Notes under the pieces: model-generated
What the model saw: only the letters and a program-made list of their open reading frames with translations
The model's database searches: none
Told to the model about the DNA's origin: nothing
Assembly (NCBI GenBank): GCA_034189865.1
Contig: JAXHTV010000005.1
Coordinates: 1 to 64,000 of the forward strand
Direction: 5' to 3'
From: Pseudomonadota bacterium
GTDB lineage: Bacteria > Pseudomonadota > Gammaproteobacteria > UBA5335
Length of the DNA: 64,000 bases
Position numbers and translations under genes: made by a program
Part shown: in pieces, positions 35,988-45,648 of the stretch
Layout: each line of letters begins with the position of its first letter
Position numbering within the stretch: position 1 is the stretch's first letter

Positions 35988-36962
35988 ATGAGTACTTTGA
36001 TTCGCGAACCGGCAACCCCACCAGCCACAGTCGAAATCGGTAGCGGTGATCGCTTAGCGACCACGTTGTTCTTTGCCGCTCTGCTGCACGGCTTGGTGAT
36101 CCTCGGTATTGGCTTTTCCGGCGAACCGGTGCGCATGCCGTCCGCCCTAAATTCGAAGCTCGAGGTCACGCTCATCAAAGGACAGAGCGGCGAGACGCCC
36201 GACGATCCCCAGTACCTAGCGCAGATCGACCAAACGGGCTCCGGCAACACCGAAGAGATGCGACGCCCCCGCGGTGCGATGCAAAGTCAGTCAGTGGTGG
36301 AAAACGAAGGCATTCCCGACGCCAACGACGTCCTCAGCGAACTGGCGGCGAGCGAAGAAAATCCCGATCCCAACACCCCCGAAGACCTCCCCAGCCCGAG
36401 CAGCGAGCAAATTCTCACGCAAACTGCAGACGATCGCCGGGAGATGGACTCGAGCCCCCAAACCAGCGCCGCAGATCGCAGCCAAAGCACGCGGGTGGCG
36501 CGGTTAATCCTGCAAAGCGCCGACAATCTGGATCTGAGCGCCGAGAACACGCCCGAAGCGCTGACCACGGCCAAGCAACCCCGTGTCAAACGCATTGCCG
36601 TCAACACCAAATCGAATGTCTACGCGCCCTATCTTTACTATTGGCGTCTGAAAATCGAGGAAGTGGGCAACCTCAACTTCCCCGACGAGGTGCTCCGTCA
36701 AGGCCTGCACGGTGATGTCACGGTGGAAGTCTCGATCAAACAGGACGGCAGTTTGGAGCAAGCCCGGGTGGTGGTGCCGTCCCCACATCGTCTGCTCGAC
36801 GACGCGGCACTACGAATCCTGTATCTGGCGGCACCCTTCGCGCCGTTTTCCGAGGAAATGCGCGCGGAAGCCGATACGGTTCGGTTCGTGTGGAAATGGC
36901 GCTTCCTACCGGGCGACGATGGCACCCCCCGCGGCACGGGCAAAGTCTACGCCGACTCCTAA
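35988..36962 (+). CDS. tonB3: TonB-like energy transducer
   Basis: 324 residues. There is one N-terminal membrane helix (ATTLFFAALLHGLVILGIGFSG), then a long Asp/Glu/Pro/Ser-rich periplasmic linker (residues 55-190). The C-terminal TonB domain reads YAPYLYYWRLKIEEVGNLNFP, GDVTVEVSIKQDGSLEQARVVVPS, DDAALRILYLAAPFAPF. The position between gshB and algH equals that of Pseudomonas PA0406 (tonB3), which is needed for twitching and pilus assembly there. A pilus role alongside the Pil-Chp cluster is therefore likelier than iron uptake. The symbol is by synteny. Confidence 0.85.
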   Translation: MSTLIREPATPPATVEIGSGDRLATTLFFAALLHGLVILGIGFSGEPVRMPSALNSKLEVTLIKGQSGETPDDPQYLAQIDQTGSGNTEEMRRPRGAMQSQSVVENEGIPDANDVLSELAASEENPDPNTPEDLPSPSSEQILTQTADDRREMDSSPQTSAADRSQSTRVARLILQSADNLDLSAENTPEALTTAKQPRVKRIAVNTKSNVYAPYLYYWRLKIEEVGNLNFPDEVLRQGLHGDVTVEVSIKQDGSLEQARVVVPSPHRLLDDAALRILYLAAPFAPFSEEMRAEADTVRFVWKWRFLPGDDGTPRGTGKVYADS

Positions 36963-37026
36963 TCGGCGCATCCAAGCGGGACATCGATGGCTTGTCAGTG
37001 CCAGAAACGCCCCCTACTATGAGCCT

Positions 37027-37590
37027 ATGCCCGAATCGCACTTTCTCATCAACCAATATCTGATCGCCATGCCGGGACTGGCAGACCAGAACTTCGCCAA
37101 CACCGTCACCTACGTCTGCGAACACAGCGAAGACGGTGCCCTTGGCATTGTGGTCAACCGTCCCTCCGAGTTGCACCTGAGCGATCTGATGCGGCAGATG
37201 GATCTGGACCCGCCGGCCAACGAACGTTTCGATCCCATCATTTTTCATGGGGGGCCGATGAGCCCTGAGCGCGGTTTTGTGTTACACCCGCGCGAGTACG
37301 AATGGGAAGCGACCATCCACGTCAGCGGTGATGTCAGCGTCAGCAGTTCCCGGGATGCACTGATCTCCATTAGCCGTGGTGATGGTCCCAAAGACTATCT
37401 GATTTCATTGGGGTACGCCGGATGGGGCCCGGGTCAGCTGGAACAGGAAATTTTGAGCAATGCGTGGCTCAATGTCCCCGCAAAAACCGAAATCATGTTT
37501 CAAACACCCGCCACGGAACGATGGCAAGCTGCGGCCGCGTTAATCGGTATCGATCTCGATCGACTCAGCAGCGACGCCGGTCATGCCTGA
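37027..37590 (+). CDS. algH: YqgE/AlgH family protein
   Basis: 187 residues from the ATG at 37027; the frame is open upstream inside the TonB gene but not coding. LINQYLIAMPGLADQNFANTVTYVCEHSEDGALGIVVNRP is the family signature, with HGGPMSPERGFVLH and GYAGWGPGQLEQEI also conserved. The biochemical function is unknown; in Pseudomonas it was named for an effect on alginate regulation. It is followed by ruvX with an eight-base overlap, the widely conserved yqgE-yqgF pair. Confidence 0.95.
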   Translation: MPESHFLINQYLIAMPGLADQNFANTVTYVCEHSEDGALGIVVNRPSELHLSDLMRQMDLDPPANERFDPIIFHGGPMSPERGFVLHPREYEWEATIHVSGDVSVSSSRDALISISRGDGPKDYLISLGYAGWGPGQLEQEILSNAWLNVPAKTEIMFQTPATERWQAAAALIGIDLDRLSSDAGHA

Positions 37591-38005
37591 AACTCAAAGC
37601 ACCGGGACCATAACGACCGTGCTGGGCTTCGATTACGGCCGCAAACGGATCGGGGTGGCCGTCGGCCAAACCCTGACCGGTTCGAGTCGTGCCCTGACCG
37701 TCCTGAAGAACGACGGCAACCCTTCATGGCAGTCGATTCAGGCACTCATCCAAGAGTGGTCACCCAACGCCCTGGTGGTGGGCCTGCCCCTGTTGGCTGA
37801 CGGCACCCGGGGAGACATGGCCAAGGCGGCGCAACGATTCGCTCGCACCTTGGCGGAAAAAACCGGCTTGCCAGTGACAACCGTCGATGAGCGCCTGACC
37901 AGCTGGGAAGCGGATCACGCTATTCGGGAGAGCAAGGAGCGCGCCGACCGTGATGCCGTCGCCGCCAGTTTGATCGTGGCCACCTATCTGCAGGGCCGCG
38001 CATGA
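37583..38005 (+). CDS. ruvX: Holliday junction resolvase-like protein YqgF/RuvX
   Basis: 140 residues of RNase H fold. VLGFDYGRKRIGVAVG carries the first catalytic Asp, VVGLPLLADGT the middle strand, and TTVDERLTSWEAD with its Glu and Asp the rest of the active site. In E. coli the protein acts in processing the 5' end of pre-16S rRNA, and it was first proposed as a resolvase. It overlaps algH by eight bases and pyrR by four (ATGA), so these are one transcript. Confidence 0.95.
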   Translation: MPETQSTGTITTVLGFDYGRKRIGVAVGQTLTGSSRALTVLKNDGNPSWQSIQALIQEWSPNALVVGLPLLADGTRGDMAKAAQRFARTLAEKTGLPVTTVDERLTSWEADHAIRESKERADRDAVAASLIVATYLQGRA

Positions 38006-38523
38006 TTCTCCGGGATGCCAACGCCGTCCACCGGCTGATTACGAACATGGCTGAGGCCATCGCCGAGCGGTACCGCAATGAACCCGAACCACTGTTGATA
38101 GGCATCCATACCGGTGGTTTGTGGGTTGCATCGGAGCTTTACCGACTCCTGGCCGAGCCGTTGCGTTTGTCCGATCCCTTGGGCAGCCTGGATATCAGCT
38201 TCTATCGCGATGATTTTGCGCGAATCGGTGTTCATCCCGAAGTCAAACCGTCCCACCTTCCGTTCTCGGTCGACGAGCGGGAAATCATCCTGGTTGACGA
38301 TGTCCTCTACACCGGTCGTACGGTCCGGGCCGCCATGAATGAAATTTTCGACTATGGACGGCCCGCGGCCATCCGGCTTGCTGTTCTGATCGATCGCAAC
38401 GGCCGCGAACTGCCCATCGCCGCAGATGTGGTCGGCGAACACTACTCGCCCGCGCCCGACGAACACATTAAACTGATCGGACCTTCGCCACTTGAAGTGC
38501 GCCTGAAGCACGCGCACGGTTGA
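38002..38523 (+). CDS. pyrR: PyrR-type uracil phosphoribosyltransferase/regulator
   Basis: 173 residues. The PRPP-binding loop is clear: REIILVDDVLYTGRTVRAAMNE. LIGIHTGGLWVASELYRLL and DISFYRDDF match PyrR. In Gram-positive bacteria PyrR binds pyr mRNA and controls attenuation; in Pseudomonas pyrR lies upstream of pyrB as here. Because the gene is overlapped by ruvX and pyrB follows after 21 bases, no long leader for classical attenuation is present. Uracil salvage or another regulatory mode is likely (inference). Confidence 0.93.
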   Translation: MILRDANAVHRLITNMAEAIAERYRNEPEPLLIGIHTGGLWVASELYRLLAEPLRLSDPLGSLDISFYRDDFARIGVHPEVKPSHLPFSVDEREIILVDDVLYTGRTVRAAMNEIFDYGRPAAIRLAVLIDRNGRELPIAADVVGEHYSPAPDEHIKLIGPSPLEVRLKHAHG

Positions 38524-38544
38524 TCAAGGCTGCAATCAAATCAC

Positions 38545-39516
38545 ATGAGTCGACAAGTCGATGAAACAGGGCACCTGCGCCATTTGTTGAGTATCAATGG
38601 CCTGGACCGCCAACTGATCACGGCCATCTTAGACACTGCAGCCTCGTTTATGTCCGTCACCGAGCGGGCAGTCAAGAAAGTGCCCCTGTTGCGCGGAAAA
38701 ACCGTCGTCAACTTATTTTTCGAGCCCAGCACGCGTACCCGCATGACCTTCGAGCTGGCCGCCAAACGGCTGTCCGCCGACGTGCTGAATCTCGATGTGG
38801 AACACTCGTCGACACGCAAGGGCGAAACCCTGCTCGATACCTTGCGCAATCTGGAAGCCATGCACATGGACATGCTGGTGGTCCGCCACGCCGAAAGCGG
38901 AGCCGCTGACTTTTTCGCGCAATACTGCGCACCCCATGTCGCCGTTTTGAACGCCGGTGACGGCCGCCACGCGCACCCCACGCAAGCACTGCTGGATGTT
39001 TTCACCATTCGGCGCCACAAACCGAATTTCGAACAACTCACCGTCACGATCGTCGGTGACGTATTGCACTCCCGTGTGGCCCGCTCCCAGATTCAGGCGC
39101 TTCGGACACTGGGCGTGCCGAACATCCGAGTGGTCGCCCCGCGTACCCTGTTGCCCACCGGCATCGAACACATGGGCGTGGAATCCTTCGACCATTTAGA
39201 ACCGGCCCTGAAAGACTGTGATGTGATCATCGCCCTGCGACTGCAACGCGAGCGCATGGTGGGCGCACATTTACCCAGCGAAGCCGAATACTTTCACTAC
39301 TACGGACTCACTCACGAGAAGCTGGCCCTGGCCAAACCCGATGCCGTCGTCATGCATCCCGGGCCGATCAACCGCAACGTTGAAATCGCCTCCGATGTGG
39401 CAGACGGCCCCCGCTCACTGATCCTGGAACAGGTATCAAACGGCATTGCCGTCAGAATGGCGGTGATGGCGATGGTGCTCGGCCATCGCACACCCGCGCC
39501 GGAGATCGCCTCGTGA
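38545..39516 (+). CDS. pyrB: Aspartate carbamoyltransferase catalytic subunit
   Basis: 323 residues. The carbamoyl-phosphate loop is [48 protein letters not shown] and [17 protein letters not shown] follow, all catalytic signatures. It condenses aspartate with carbamoyl phosphate in pyrimidine synthesis. The Pseudomonas enzyme is a dodecamer with the inactive dihydroorotase PyrC', and the gene after this one, overlapping by four bases, is just such a protein. No pyrI regulatory subunit is present. Confidence 0.97.
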   Translation: MSRQVDETGHLRHLLSINGLDRQLITAILDTAASFMSVTERAVKKVPLLRGKTVVNLFFEPSTRTRMTFELAAKRLSADVLNLDVEHSSTRKGETLLDTLRNLEAMHMDMLVVRHAESGAADFFAQYCAPHVAVLNAGDGRHAHPTQALLDVFTIRRHKPNFEQLTVTIVGDVLHSRVARSQIQALRTLGVPNIRVVAPRTLLPTGIEHMGVESFDHLEPALKDCDVIIALRLQRERMVGAHLPSEAEYFHYYGLTHEKLALAKPDAVVMHPGPINRNVEIASDVADGPRSLILEQVSNGIAVRMAVMAMVLGHRTPAPEIAS

Positions 39517-40772
39517 ACCGGATCACCGTACAGGGGGGGCGCGTCATCGACCCGGCAAACCAGGTCGACCAGATACAGGATGTCCATATCGCCGATGGAA
39601 AAATCGTTGCCTTGGGTGCGCGGCCGGACGGTTTCACGACGGATCGGATGATAAACGCCGAAGGGCGGTGGGTGATCCCGGGTTTGGTGGAGTTATCCGC
39701 ACGACCCGCCTCATTGGCAGCGGAATCCCACGCCGCGGTGGCCTCGGGAGTCACCACGCTGTGTATCCCACCGTCAGCCAAACCCTGTATCGACACCCCC
39801 GCCGAGGCGGAACTTTTGTATCTGCGCGGCCGACAAAGTGACGCCGCCCGTGTCTATGTGATCGGGGGCTTGACCCAAAACCTCGATGGGGAGCGGTTGA
39901 CTGAGATGGGCGCACTGGCGGCGGCCGGCTGCGTGGCTTTGAGCAACGATCGACGACCGGTCACCAATACGCTGGTATTGCGGCGGGCATTGGAGTATGC
40001 AGCCAGCCACGGACTGACCGTGTTGTTATACGCCAAAGATCCCTGGCTCCACCAACAAGGCTGCGCCCACGAAGGGCCCATCGCATCACGGCTGGGACTG
40101 CCCGCGATCCCCATCGCCGCGGAAACCGTCGGCCTGGGTCGCGACCTGGCACTGGTGGAACTGACCAAAGCGCGGGTGCATTTTTGCCGGCTCTCCAGCA
40201 GTGAAGCGGTTGAGATGATTCACGCAGCCCGCGATCGTGGGCTGCCCGTCAGTGCCGATGTCGCCATTCATCATCTTTATTTTTGCGATGAAGATTTGGA
40301 TGGTTACGACCCCAACTTCCGTGTCGACCCGCCGCTTCGCAGCAGCAACGACCGGGATCGCCTGCGCCGAGGCGTTGCTGAGGGAACCTTGTCTGCCATT
40401 TGTTCCGATCACGAGCCGTTAGGTGATGACGCCAAACGAGCACCATACCCCCAAGCTTTGCCGGGTATCTCCGGAATCGAAACCTTGCTTTCGCAGACCC
40501 TGGCCCTGGCCAAACACAACTTGATGCCGCTGAGCACCGCCATTGCCCGGGTCACCTGTGACCCCGCCGCGATTCTCGGCTTGGAGCTGGGTCACCTCGC
40601 GGTCAGCGCCGCCGCCGATCTGTGCGTGATCGACCCTGATCGACAGTGGTCGTTTTCAGTGGAATCTCAGCGCAGTGCCGGACACAACTCTCCGCTCATC
40701 GGCCGGACCATGACGGGGGTGGTCACCCACACGCTGGTCGGCGGACACTTGGTTTATCAACACGAGGGATAG
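39513..40772 (+). CDS. pyrC': Dihydroorotase-like protein, probably inactive (PyrC')
   Basis: 419 residues of the type I dihydroorotase fold. The N-terminal strand [26 protein letters not shown] and late [29 protein letters not shown] fit the family. The metal motif D-x-H-x-H after VIPG is missing: the sequence reads [15 protein letters not shown], with no His pair. [14 protein letters not shown] retains some residues. This matches the non-catalytic PyrC' of Pseudomonas (PA0401 type), which holds PyrB in its complex. A true dihydroorotase should be encoded elsewhere. The ATGA overlap with pyrB supports co-assembly. Confidence 0.9.
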   Translation: MNRITVQGGRVIDPANQVDQIQDVHIADGKIVALGARPDGFTTDRMINAEGRWVIPGLVELSARPASLAAESHAAVASGVTTLCIPPSAKPCIDTPAEAELLYLRGRQSDAARVYVIGGLTQNLDGERLTEMGALAAAGCVALSNDRRPVTNTLVLRRALEYAASHGLTVLLYAKDPWLHQQGCAHEGPIASRLGLPAIPIAAETVGLGRDLALVELTKARVHFCRLSSSEAVEMIHAARDRGLPVSADVAIHHLYFCDEDLDGYDPNFRVDPPLRSSNDRDRLRRGVAEGTLSAICSDHEPLGDDAKRAPYPQALPGISGIETLLSQTLALAKHNLMPLSTAIARVTCDPAAILGLELGHLAVSAAADLCVIDPDRQWSFSVESQRSAGHNSPLIGRTMTGVVTHTLVGGHLVYQHEG

Positions 40773-40781
40773 GACGAGAAC

Positions 40782-41675
40782 ATGGCTTCGGATCGCCGTT
40801 CCCGCGGAACCATTCACCTGGAAACCGCCGAAGTGGTCGCCCACACGCACCACGAAGGCGACCAACACACGCTGGTGCTGCACGCACCGAATTGCGCGCA
40901 AAAAGCGCAACCGGGAATGTTCGCCCACCTGCAATGTGATCCCGCCACCGCCATGCGCCGTCCATTGTCGATCATGCGGGTCTCTCCGGACCAGGGTTGG
41001 GTGGAATTCCTATATAAATCCGTGGGCCACGGCACGCGGCAACTGAGCCAACGGCGGCCGGGCGAGACCCTGAGCCTGCTCGGCCCCATCGGAACACCGT
41101 TTAGCATGGAACGCTCGCGCCCGCGCCCGCTGCTCCTGGGTGGCGGTGTCGGCATTCCACCCATGGTCTTTTTGGCCGATCATTTCCGGCGCGACCGGGA
41201 ACAGTGGACGCCCCTGGCCATTTTCGGCTCGGAAGTCCCGTTCCCATTCACCCTGCGCCCATCCCGGATCCTATTGCCGGAGATGCCGTCAGACGTCATC
41301 GCCGCCATGCCGATGCTGGAAGACTGGGGCGTGCCCTCGCGACTAACCAGCACCCAAGGCTATCAAGGGTGCCACAACGGGTATGTCACCGACCTCGCGC
41401 GGTATTGGCTTCACGCTTTGGATTCCGACCAGCGGCGTGAGGTGGAAGTTTATGCCTGCGGCCCCACGCCGATGTTGGCCGCAGTGGCGGCTCTGGCGCG
41501 CGAATTCGTCTTGCCCTGCCAAGTGGCCCTGGAGGAATTCATGGCCTGCGCCGTGGGCGGATGCGCCGGTTGCGTGGTGGAGATCCAAACCCCCAGCGGC
41601 CCGGCGATGAAACGGGTCTGCGTCGACGGACCGGTGTTCGACGCACACGCTGTATTCCCATCGACAGCAAAATGA
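40782..41675 (+). CDS. pyrK: PyrK-like dihydroorotate dehydrogenase electron-transfer subunit
   Basis: 297 residues of the ferredoxin-reductase family. MRRPLSIMRVS binds FAD, PLLLGGGVGIPPMVFLADHF binds NAD, and a C-terminal 2Fe-2S cluster is held by EFMACAVGGCAGCVVEI with a fourth Cys in KRVCVDGPVFD. This is the PyrK pattern, which passes electrons from class 1B PyrD to NAD. AGGACGAG lies just before the start. It closes the pyr operon nine bases after pyrC'. No pyrD is in the window. Most gammaproteobacteria use the quinone-linked class 2 PyrD without PyrK, so its presence here is unusual. Confidence 0.9.
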   Translation: MASDRRSRGTIHLETAEVVAHTHHEGDQHTLVLHAPNCAQKAQPGMFAHLQCDPATAMRRPLSIMRVSPDQGWVEFLYKSVGHGTRQLSQRRPGETLSLLGPIGTPFSMERSRPRPLLLGGGVGIPPMVFLADHFRRDREQWTPLAIFGSEVPFPFTLRPSRILLPEMPSDVIAAMPMLEDWGVPSRLTSTQGYQGCHNGYVTDLARYWLHALDSDQRREVEVYACGPTPMLAAVAALAREFVLPCQVALEEFMACAVGGCAGCVVEIQTPSGPAMKRVCVDGPVFDAHAVFPSTAK

Positions 41676-41801
41676 CCCAGGTCAAACGACACACTTACAC
41701 GTTACCGTATTAATAAACGCTGATGTCACCGTTGATCCATGTGCGGACAAGAACGGCGGCTAAACTGTGATCGAAGCGAAGCAACGACAAGAGAGAACGT
41801 G

Positions 41802-42260
41802 ATGGATCCGGTGAAATTATATCAAGGACTTAGGCAATACCTACGAGTTTCTTATGATCTAAGCGAGGTGGAAGGATCGGAAATCGACGTGGGAGAGGAT
41901 TTTGCAGTGAAATTCCGCCTCACCAATGACGCGCCGAGCCCCATCGGCGATTCCAACCCCATCGTGGTGTTCAAAAATCCACGCATCGTGGTCTCCGCGA
42001 CGGATTTCGCCACACCCCTCGCCGAAGGCGAGCCGACAGCCCCGATAACGGTTGCGTTCGACAAAGACAATCTCCGCCCCGGCGAATTCACTTTCGCGGA
42101 AGTCAAAATGCGTGCGATCGCCAATATGGGAGGGCTGGAGGATACGTTCCGACACGAGCAAGTGGCCAAAGCCAAAATCTATGCGGATCTGGATCTGGAG
42201 CTGTTTTTCCAGATGCGTTATAGCAAAGCGGTGTTTGAGGAAATCCACGCCAAGCGTTAG
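41802..42260 (+). CDS. Protein of unknown function, predicted beta-sandwich
   Basis: 152 residues from the ATG at 41802, supported by GAGAGAACGTG just upstream. There is no signal peptide and no membrane segment. MDPVKLYQGLRQYLRVSYDLS leads into alternating strands (DFAVKFRLTNDAPSP, VVFKNPRIVVSATDF, APITVAFDKDNLRPGEFTFAEVKMRAIANMGG) like an Ig or CARDB fold, ending in a helix. The early codons are less GC-rich than its neighbours. I do not recognise the family. It lies about 125 bases after pyrK and converges with waaF across a hairpin. Confidence 0.65.
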   Translation: MDPVKLYQGLRQYLRVSYDLSEVEGSEIDVGEDFAVKFRLTNDAPSPIGDSNPIVVFKNPRIVVSATDFATPLAEGEPTAPITVAFDKDNLRPGEFTFAEVKMRAIANMGGLEDTFRHEQVAKAKIYADLDLELFFQMRYSKAVFEEIHAKR

Positions 42261-42269
42261 TGCCCGGAC

Positions 42270-42295
42270 GGCGATTGCGCAGATGCACAATCGCC
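42270..42295. terminator. Hairpin between the unknown gene and waaF
   Basis: GGCGATTG (42270-42277) and CAATCGCC (42288-42295) pair perfectly over ten bases, in the 38-base gap between converging stops. There is no T-run. A bidirectional terminator by position. Confidence 0.5.
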
Positions 42296-42298
42296 GCA

Positions 42299-43333
42299 TC
42301 ATTCGAAACGTTGCAGGCGGACCAAAACCTCATCGGGGCTAATCTGGCGCAAGCAGTTGGTGTGACCCAGCGGGCAACGGCGCTCGAAGCACGGGCTGCA
42401 ATCCAAATGTAGCCAGATGGTTTCCGCCTGTGGCGCCAGTGGCGGCGTGTAGTCGGGTGTGGAGGAGCCGTAAATGGCCACCAGCGGCACACCGACTGCA
42501 CCGCTGACGTGCATCAATCCCGAATCGTTGGTCACCACGCGCCGACAGGCTGCCAGAAGATCGACGGCATCGACGAGTTGAGTCTGCCCGCACAAATTGC
42601 GCGCGCCATCACCGGCTAACTGAGCGACGCGTTCCCCAAGCGCAGTTTCTTTCGGCGAGCCGAACACCCACACCCGATCCCCCATGGCAATGCGCCGCTT
42701 GGCCAAGTCGGCGAAATACTCAAGCGGCCATTGTTTGGCGGGACCGTACTCGGCCCCGGGTATCAGCGCCGTGACGGACCCTGCCGCGTCGGCCGACAAT
42801 CCCAGGCAATCGATCAGCCGCCGCTGATTTTCCGTGTCCACCTGCAGTGCGGGTGTCGGAATGGGAATGGGCAAATCTTCATCCGCGGCCAAACCCAGAT
42901 TCACAAAACGCTGCACGGTCTGGGTCAGACGCTTCTTGTCGAGTGGGCGGATATCGTTCAACAAGCCCCGGCGTAACTCCCCGAGATAACCGGTCCGCCG
43001 CGGTATGCGCGCGAAAAAGGGCGTAATGGCTGACTTGAACGAGCGAGGCAAGACAATGGCCTGGTCATATTGGCGGGCGCGAAGCCGACGACCGAGATCC
43101 CGGCGCACGGAAAACTGAAACTGGCCGTGCCCCAACGGCATCTCGATGCCCGCGCGCACTTCCGGCATCCGCGCGAGCAGCGGCAAAGACCATTTGGGGG
43201 CCAATACGTCGATGGCGACACCGGGGTGCCGAGCGCGCAGCGTTTTAAACAACGCTTGGGCCATCACCATATCGCCCACCCAGGCCGGCCCTACCACCAG
43301 GATGGCCGAGGCTTTGACTTCCGATTCAATCAT
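42299..43333 (-). CDS. waaF: ADP-heptose:LPS heptosyltransferase II
   Basis: About 344 residues from the ATG at 43333, overlapping the end of hldD by eight bases; GT9 family. [22 protein letters not shown] opens the N-terminal Rossmann fold. [22 protein letters not shown] is the diagnostic heptosyltransferase II segment, and [34 protein letters not shown] the ADP-heptose site. C-terminal Cys-rich [20 protein letters not shown] is typical of WaaF. It adds the second heptose to the inner LPS core at the inner-membrane cytoplasmic face, using ADP-heptose from HldD. Confidence 0.95.
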   Translation of the reverse strand: MIESEVKASAILVVGPAWVGDMVMAQALFKTLRARHPGVAIDVLAPKWSLPLLARMPEVRAGIEMPLGHGQFQFSVRRDLGRRLRARQYDQAIVLPRSFKSAITPFFARIPRRTGYLGELRRGLLNDIRPLDKKRLTQTVQRFVNLGLAADEDLPIPIPTPALQVDTENQRRLIDCLGLSADAAGSVTALIPGAEYGPAKQWPLEYFADLAKRRIAMGDRVWVFGSPKETALGERVAQLAGDGARNLCGQTQLVDAVDLLAACRRVVTNDSGLMHVSGAVGVPLVAIYGSSTPDYTPPLAPQAETIWLHLDCSPCFERRCPLGHTNCLRQISPDEVLVRLQRFE

Positions 43334-44279
43334 GGGCCGCGCGGGCATCTAACCATTGCAGGTAGGCAGGGACACCTTCCTCGACCGTCAAAAAGGACTG
43401 ATCGTAGCCCACCGCGCGCAAGGCACTGATGTCGGCTTCGGTGAAGCTCTGGTAACGCCCTTTGAGATGGTCGGGGAACGGAATGTAGCGAATCTTACCG
43501 CGTTCGTGATAGCCGACCACCGCCCGCCCCACATCGTTAAAGGTTTGGCTGCGACCGGTGCCCACATTGAAAACGCCGGATCGGTCCGGATGGGCCCAGA
43601 ACCACAAGTTCACACGCACCACGTCGTCGACGTGGATAAAGTCCCGGCGCTGTTCGCCATCGCCGTAGCCGTCACAACCGGCGAACAGCCGGGCCTCGCC
43701 GGAATCCAAAACCTGCTGATGTAGATGATACGCCACGCTGGCCATGCTGCCCTTGTGCTGTTCTCTGGGACCATAGACATTGAAGTAGCGAAAACCGGCA
43801 ATCTGCGACCGCGCGTCCGATAGCTTTCGGCGAACATACTGGTCGAATAGAAACTTGGAGTAACCGTAGACATTCAAAGGCGCTTCAAAGGCGCGATCTT
43901 CTTTGAAAGTGGGTCCGGCGCCGTAAACGGAAGCGGACGATGCATACAAAAAGGGGATACTGTTGCCAAGGCAATACGCCAACAGCCGCTTAGAATAGGC
44001 GAAGTTGGTATCCATCATGTAGGCACCATTCCACTCGGTGGTATCCGAGCACGCACCCTGATGAAAAATCACTTCAATATCCCGATACCGGCCCGCGTCC
44101 AGGCCCGAGATAAATGCGTCTTTGTCTTCGTAGTCCTGAATGTTGCAGTCGGTGAGATTGACGAACTTGGTGCCATCGCGCAGATCGTCGACGACCAGGA
44201 TGTCTTCCCGCCCCTGATCGTTCAGTGCCCGAACCAAATTGCTTCCGATGAATCCGGCTCCGCCGGTGACGACAATCAT
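43326..44279 (-). CDS. hldD: ADP-L-glycero-D-manno-heptose 6-epimerase
   Basis: 317 residues of the extended SDR fold. [20 protein letters not shown] is the NADP-binding glycine motif, [11 protein letters not shown] carries the catalytic Ser, and [14 protein letters not shown] the Tyr-x-x-x-Lys. [11 protein letters not shown] and [23 protein letters not shown] are typical of HldD. It makes ADP-L,D-heptose for the LPS core. It overlaps the glycosyltransferase upstream by four bases and waaF downstream by eight, so the three are coupled. Confidence 0.97.
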   Translation of the reverse strand: MIVVTGGAGFIGSNLVRALNDQGREDILVVDDLRDGTKFVNLTDCNIQDYEDKDAFISGLDAGRYRDIEVIFHQGACSDTTEWNGAYMMDTNFAYSKRLLAYCLGNSIPFLYASSASVYGAGPTFKEDRAFEAPLNVYGYSKFLFDQYVRRKLSDARSQIAGFRYFNVYGPREQHKGSMASVAYHLHQQVLDSGEARLFAGCDGYGDGEQRRDFIHVDDVVRVNLWFWAHPDRSGVFNVGTGRSQTFNDVGRAVVGYHERGKIRYIPFPDHLKGRYQSFTEADISALRAVGYDQSFLTVEEGVPAYLQWLDARAAHD

Positions 44280-45343
44280 GGATGTAGATCCCCTTTGGCC
44301 TCTGGAGTCTTATTCAAAATCTGCCGGTATATCGCGAGGTAACGCTGGGCCATCACACCAGGCTGAAAAGACTCCGCCACTGTCCGTGCGCGGTCGCCAA
44401 ACGCCTGGCGCAGTGCGGAATCATGGTACAGATCGGACACAGCCTCAGCCAAAGCGGGTCCGTCTCCGGGCGGCACCAATCGTCCATTATCGCCGTCAGC
44501 GATCAACTCGGGTATCCCGCCAACGCGGCTGGCCACAATCGGCAAACCGAAGGCCATGGCATCCAGCAGAATCGAACCCAAACCCTCCTCGCGCGACGGA
44601 AAGACGAACATATCCATCACCGCCAGGTAATCGCCGACATTGTTGACGTACCCTTCGAAGACCACATTGTCCAGCCCGGCTGCCTGCGCCCGCAAGCCGG
44701 CGGCATCCGCGCCATCCCCGATCAGTAGGAAAATCATCTTCGGACAGGTGGTTTTCAACCGGCGTGCAGTCTCGATCAGTACCGACTGACCCTTGTGTTT
44801 GTCCACCAGCGCGCCCACGTGCCCCACCACAAAGCGGCGATCAAACCGCCTACGCAGTTCTGCCAAGCGCGCCGCATCGGTTTCCAACGCACTGCTGGCG
44901 GAGGGAATCACCGGCGGATCTAGCCGCGCATCATAGTGTAGGAGGGTGTCGCGAACGGCCTGGGATATGGCGACCACCGATGCGGCATTGAGGTAGACCG
45001 ACCGGGTGAGCCGATTCGATTTCAGGGGATTGGGCACCCGCCGGGTGACCACATAGGGTAAACGGCGAAGGCGGTGCATTTGATAAGCCAGATGCGCCGC
45101 CTTGGCTTCATGTGCGTGGACGAGCTCGCACGCGGTGCGGCGCAGTGCCTGCCGAAAGAAGGGACGATTTGCCTCACGACACGCCAGCTCCGGGACGTCC
45201 GCCAGCCGGGTGGTCAGAGGTTCGCCGGCGCGCGCAATCAATGTCTGCTGGATGCCTCGCGCCGCCAAGGCCCGAATCAGCAACTCAGTTTGTCGCTCGC
45301 CGCCGCGATAACCGCGCGCCAGATTGATATGGCAAACATGCAC
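44276..45343 (-). CDS. Glycosyltransferase family 4 protein (LPS-core or related glycan)
   Basis: 355 residues of GT-B fold. [26 protein letters not shown] is the acceptor-side N-terminus, and [24 protein letters not shown] begins the donor domain. [33 protein letters not shown] is the EX7E donor-binding motif of GT4. Its place between ilvE-side genes and hldD-waaF points to LPS core synthesis, but sugar and acceptor are unknown. It lies 30 bases after the zinc-finger gene. Confidence 0.9.
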   Translation of the reverse strand: MHVCHINLARGYRGGERQTELLIRALAARGIQQTLIARAGEPLTTRLADVPELACREANRPFFRQALRRTACELVHAHEAKAAHLAYQMHRLRRLPYVVTRRVPNPLKSNRLTRSVYLNAASVVAISQAVRDTLLHYDARLDPPVIPSASSALETDAARLAELRRRFDRRFVVGHVGALVDKHKGQSVLIETARRLKTTCPKMIFLLIGDGADAAGLRAQAAGLDNVVFEGYVNNVGDYLAVMDMFVFPSREEGLGSILLDAMAFGLPIVASRVGGIPELIADGDNGRLVPPGDGPALAEAVSDLYHDSALRQAFGDRARTVAESFQPGVMAQRYLAIYRQILNKTPEAKGDLHP

Positions 45344-45373
45344 CGTTCAGCAACCGGCGAGCGAACCGCCTGC

Positions 45374-45598
45374 TCAGTCCACCAAACGAAAGACGGCGCC
45401 GCAGTAAATGCATCGCGCCTCGTCGCCCGCATGCTTTAGCGGAATGTAAACCCGAGGATGGCCGTTCCAGAGACTGGCGCCGGGCACCGGACAGTAAATC
45501 GGCAAGTCAGCGTGAGTCACCTCGTAGGTCGTCTCGGCCGCCGGTTGCTTGTCCCCGACACGCGGTTGTTCAACGTTCAGTTCGCCCGCCTCACTCAC
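45374..45598 (-). CDS. Small zinc-finger protein (zf-CHCC type)
   Basis: 74 residues. The C-terminal half, LPIYCPVPGASLWNGHPRVYIPLKHAGDEARCIYCGAVFRL, has the C-x-H-x-C-x2-C layout of the zf-CHCC family, the fold of mitochondrial NDUFS6. The bacterial proteins are widespread in Proteobacteria near ilvE and LPS genes, with unknown function. Soluble; 50 bases after ilvE. Confidence 0.88.
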   Translation of the reverse strand: MSEAGELNVEQPRVGDKQPAAETTYEVTHADLPIYCPVPGASLWNGHPRVYIPLKHAGDEARCIYCGAVFRLVD

Positions 45599-45648
45599 CT
45601 TCGCTCTCTCCAGATCCGTTTAACTTTGGCCCGTATGATGGGTCTTGC

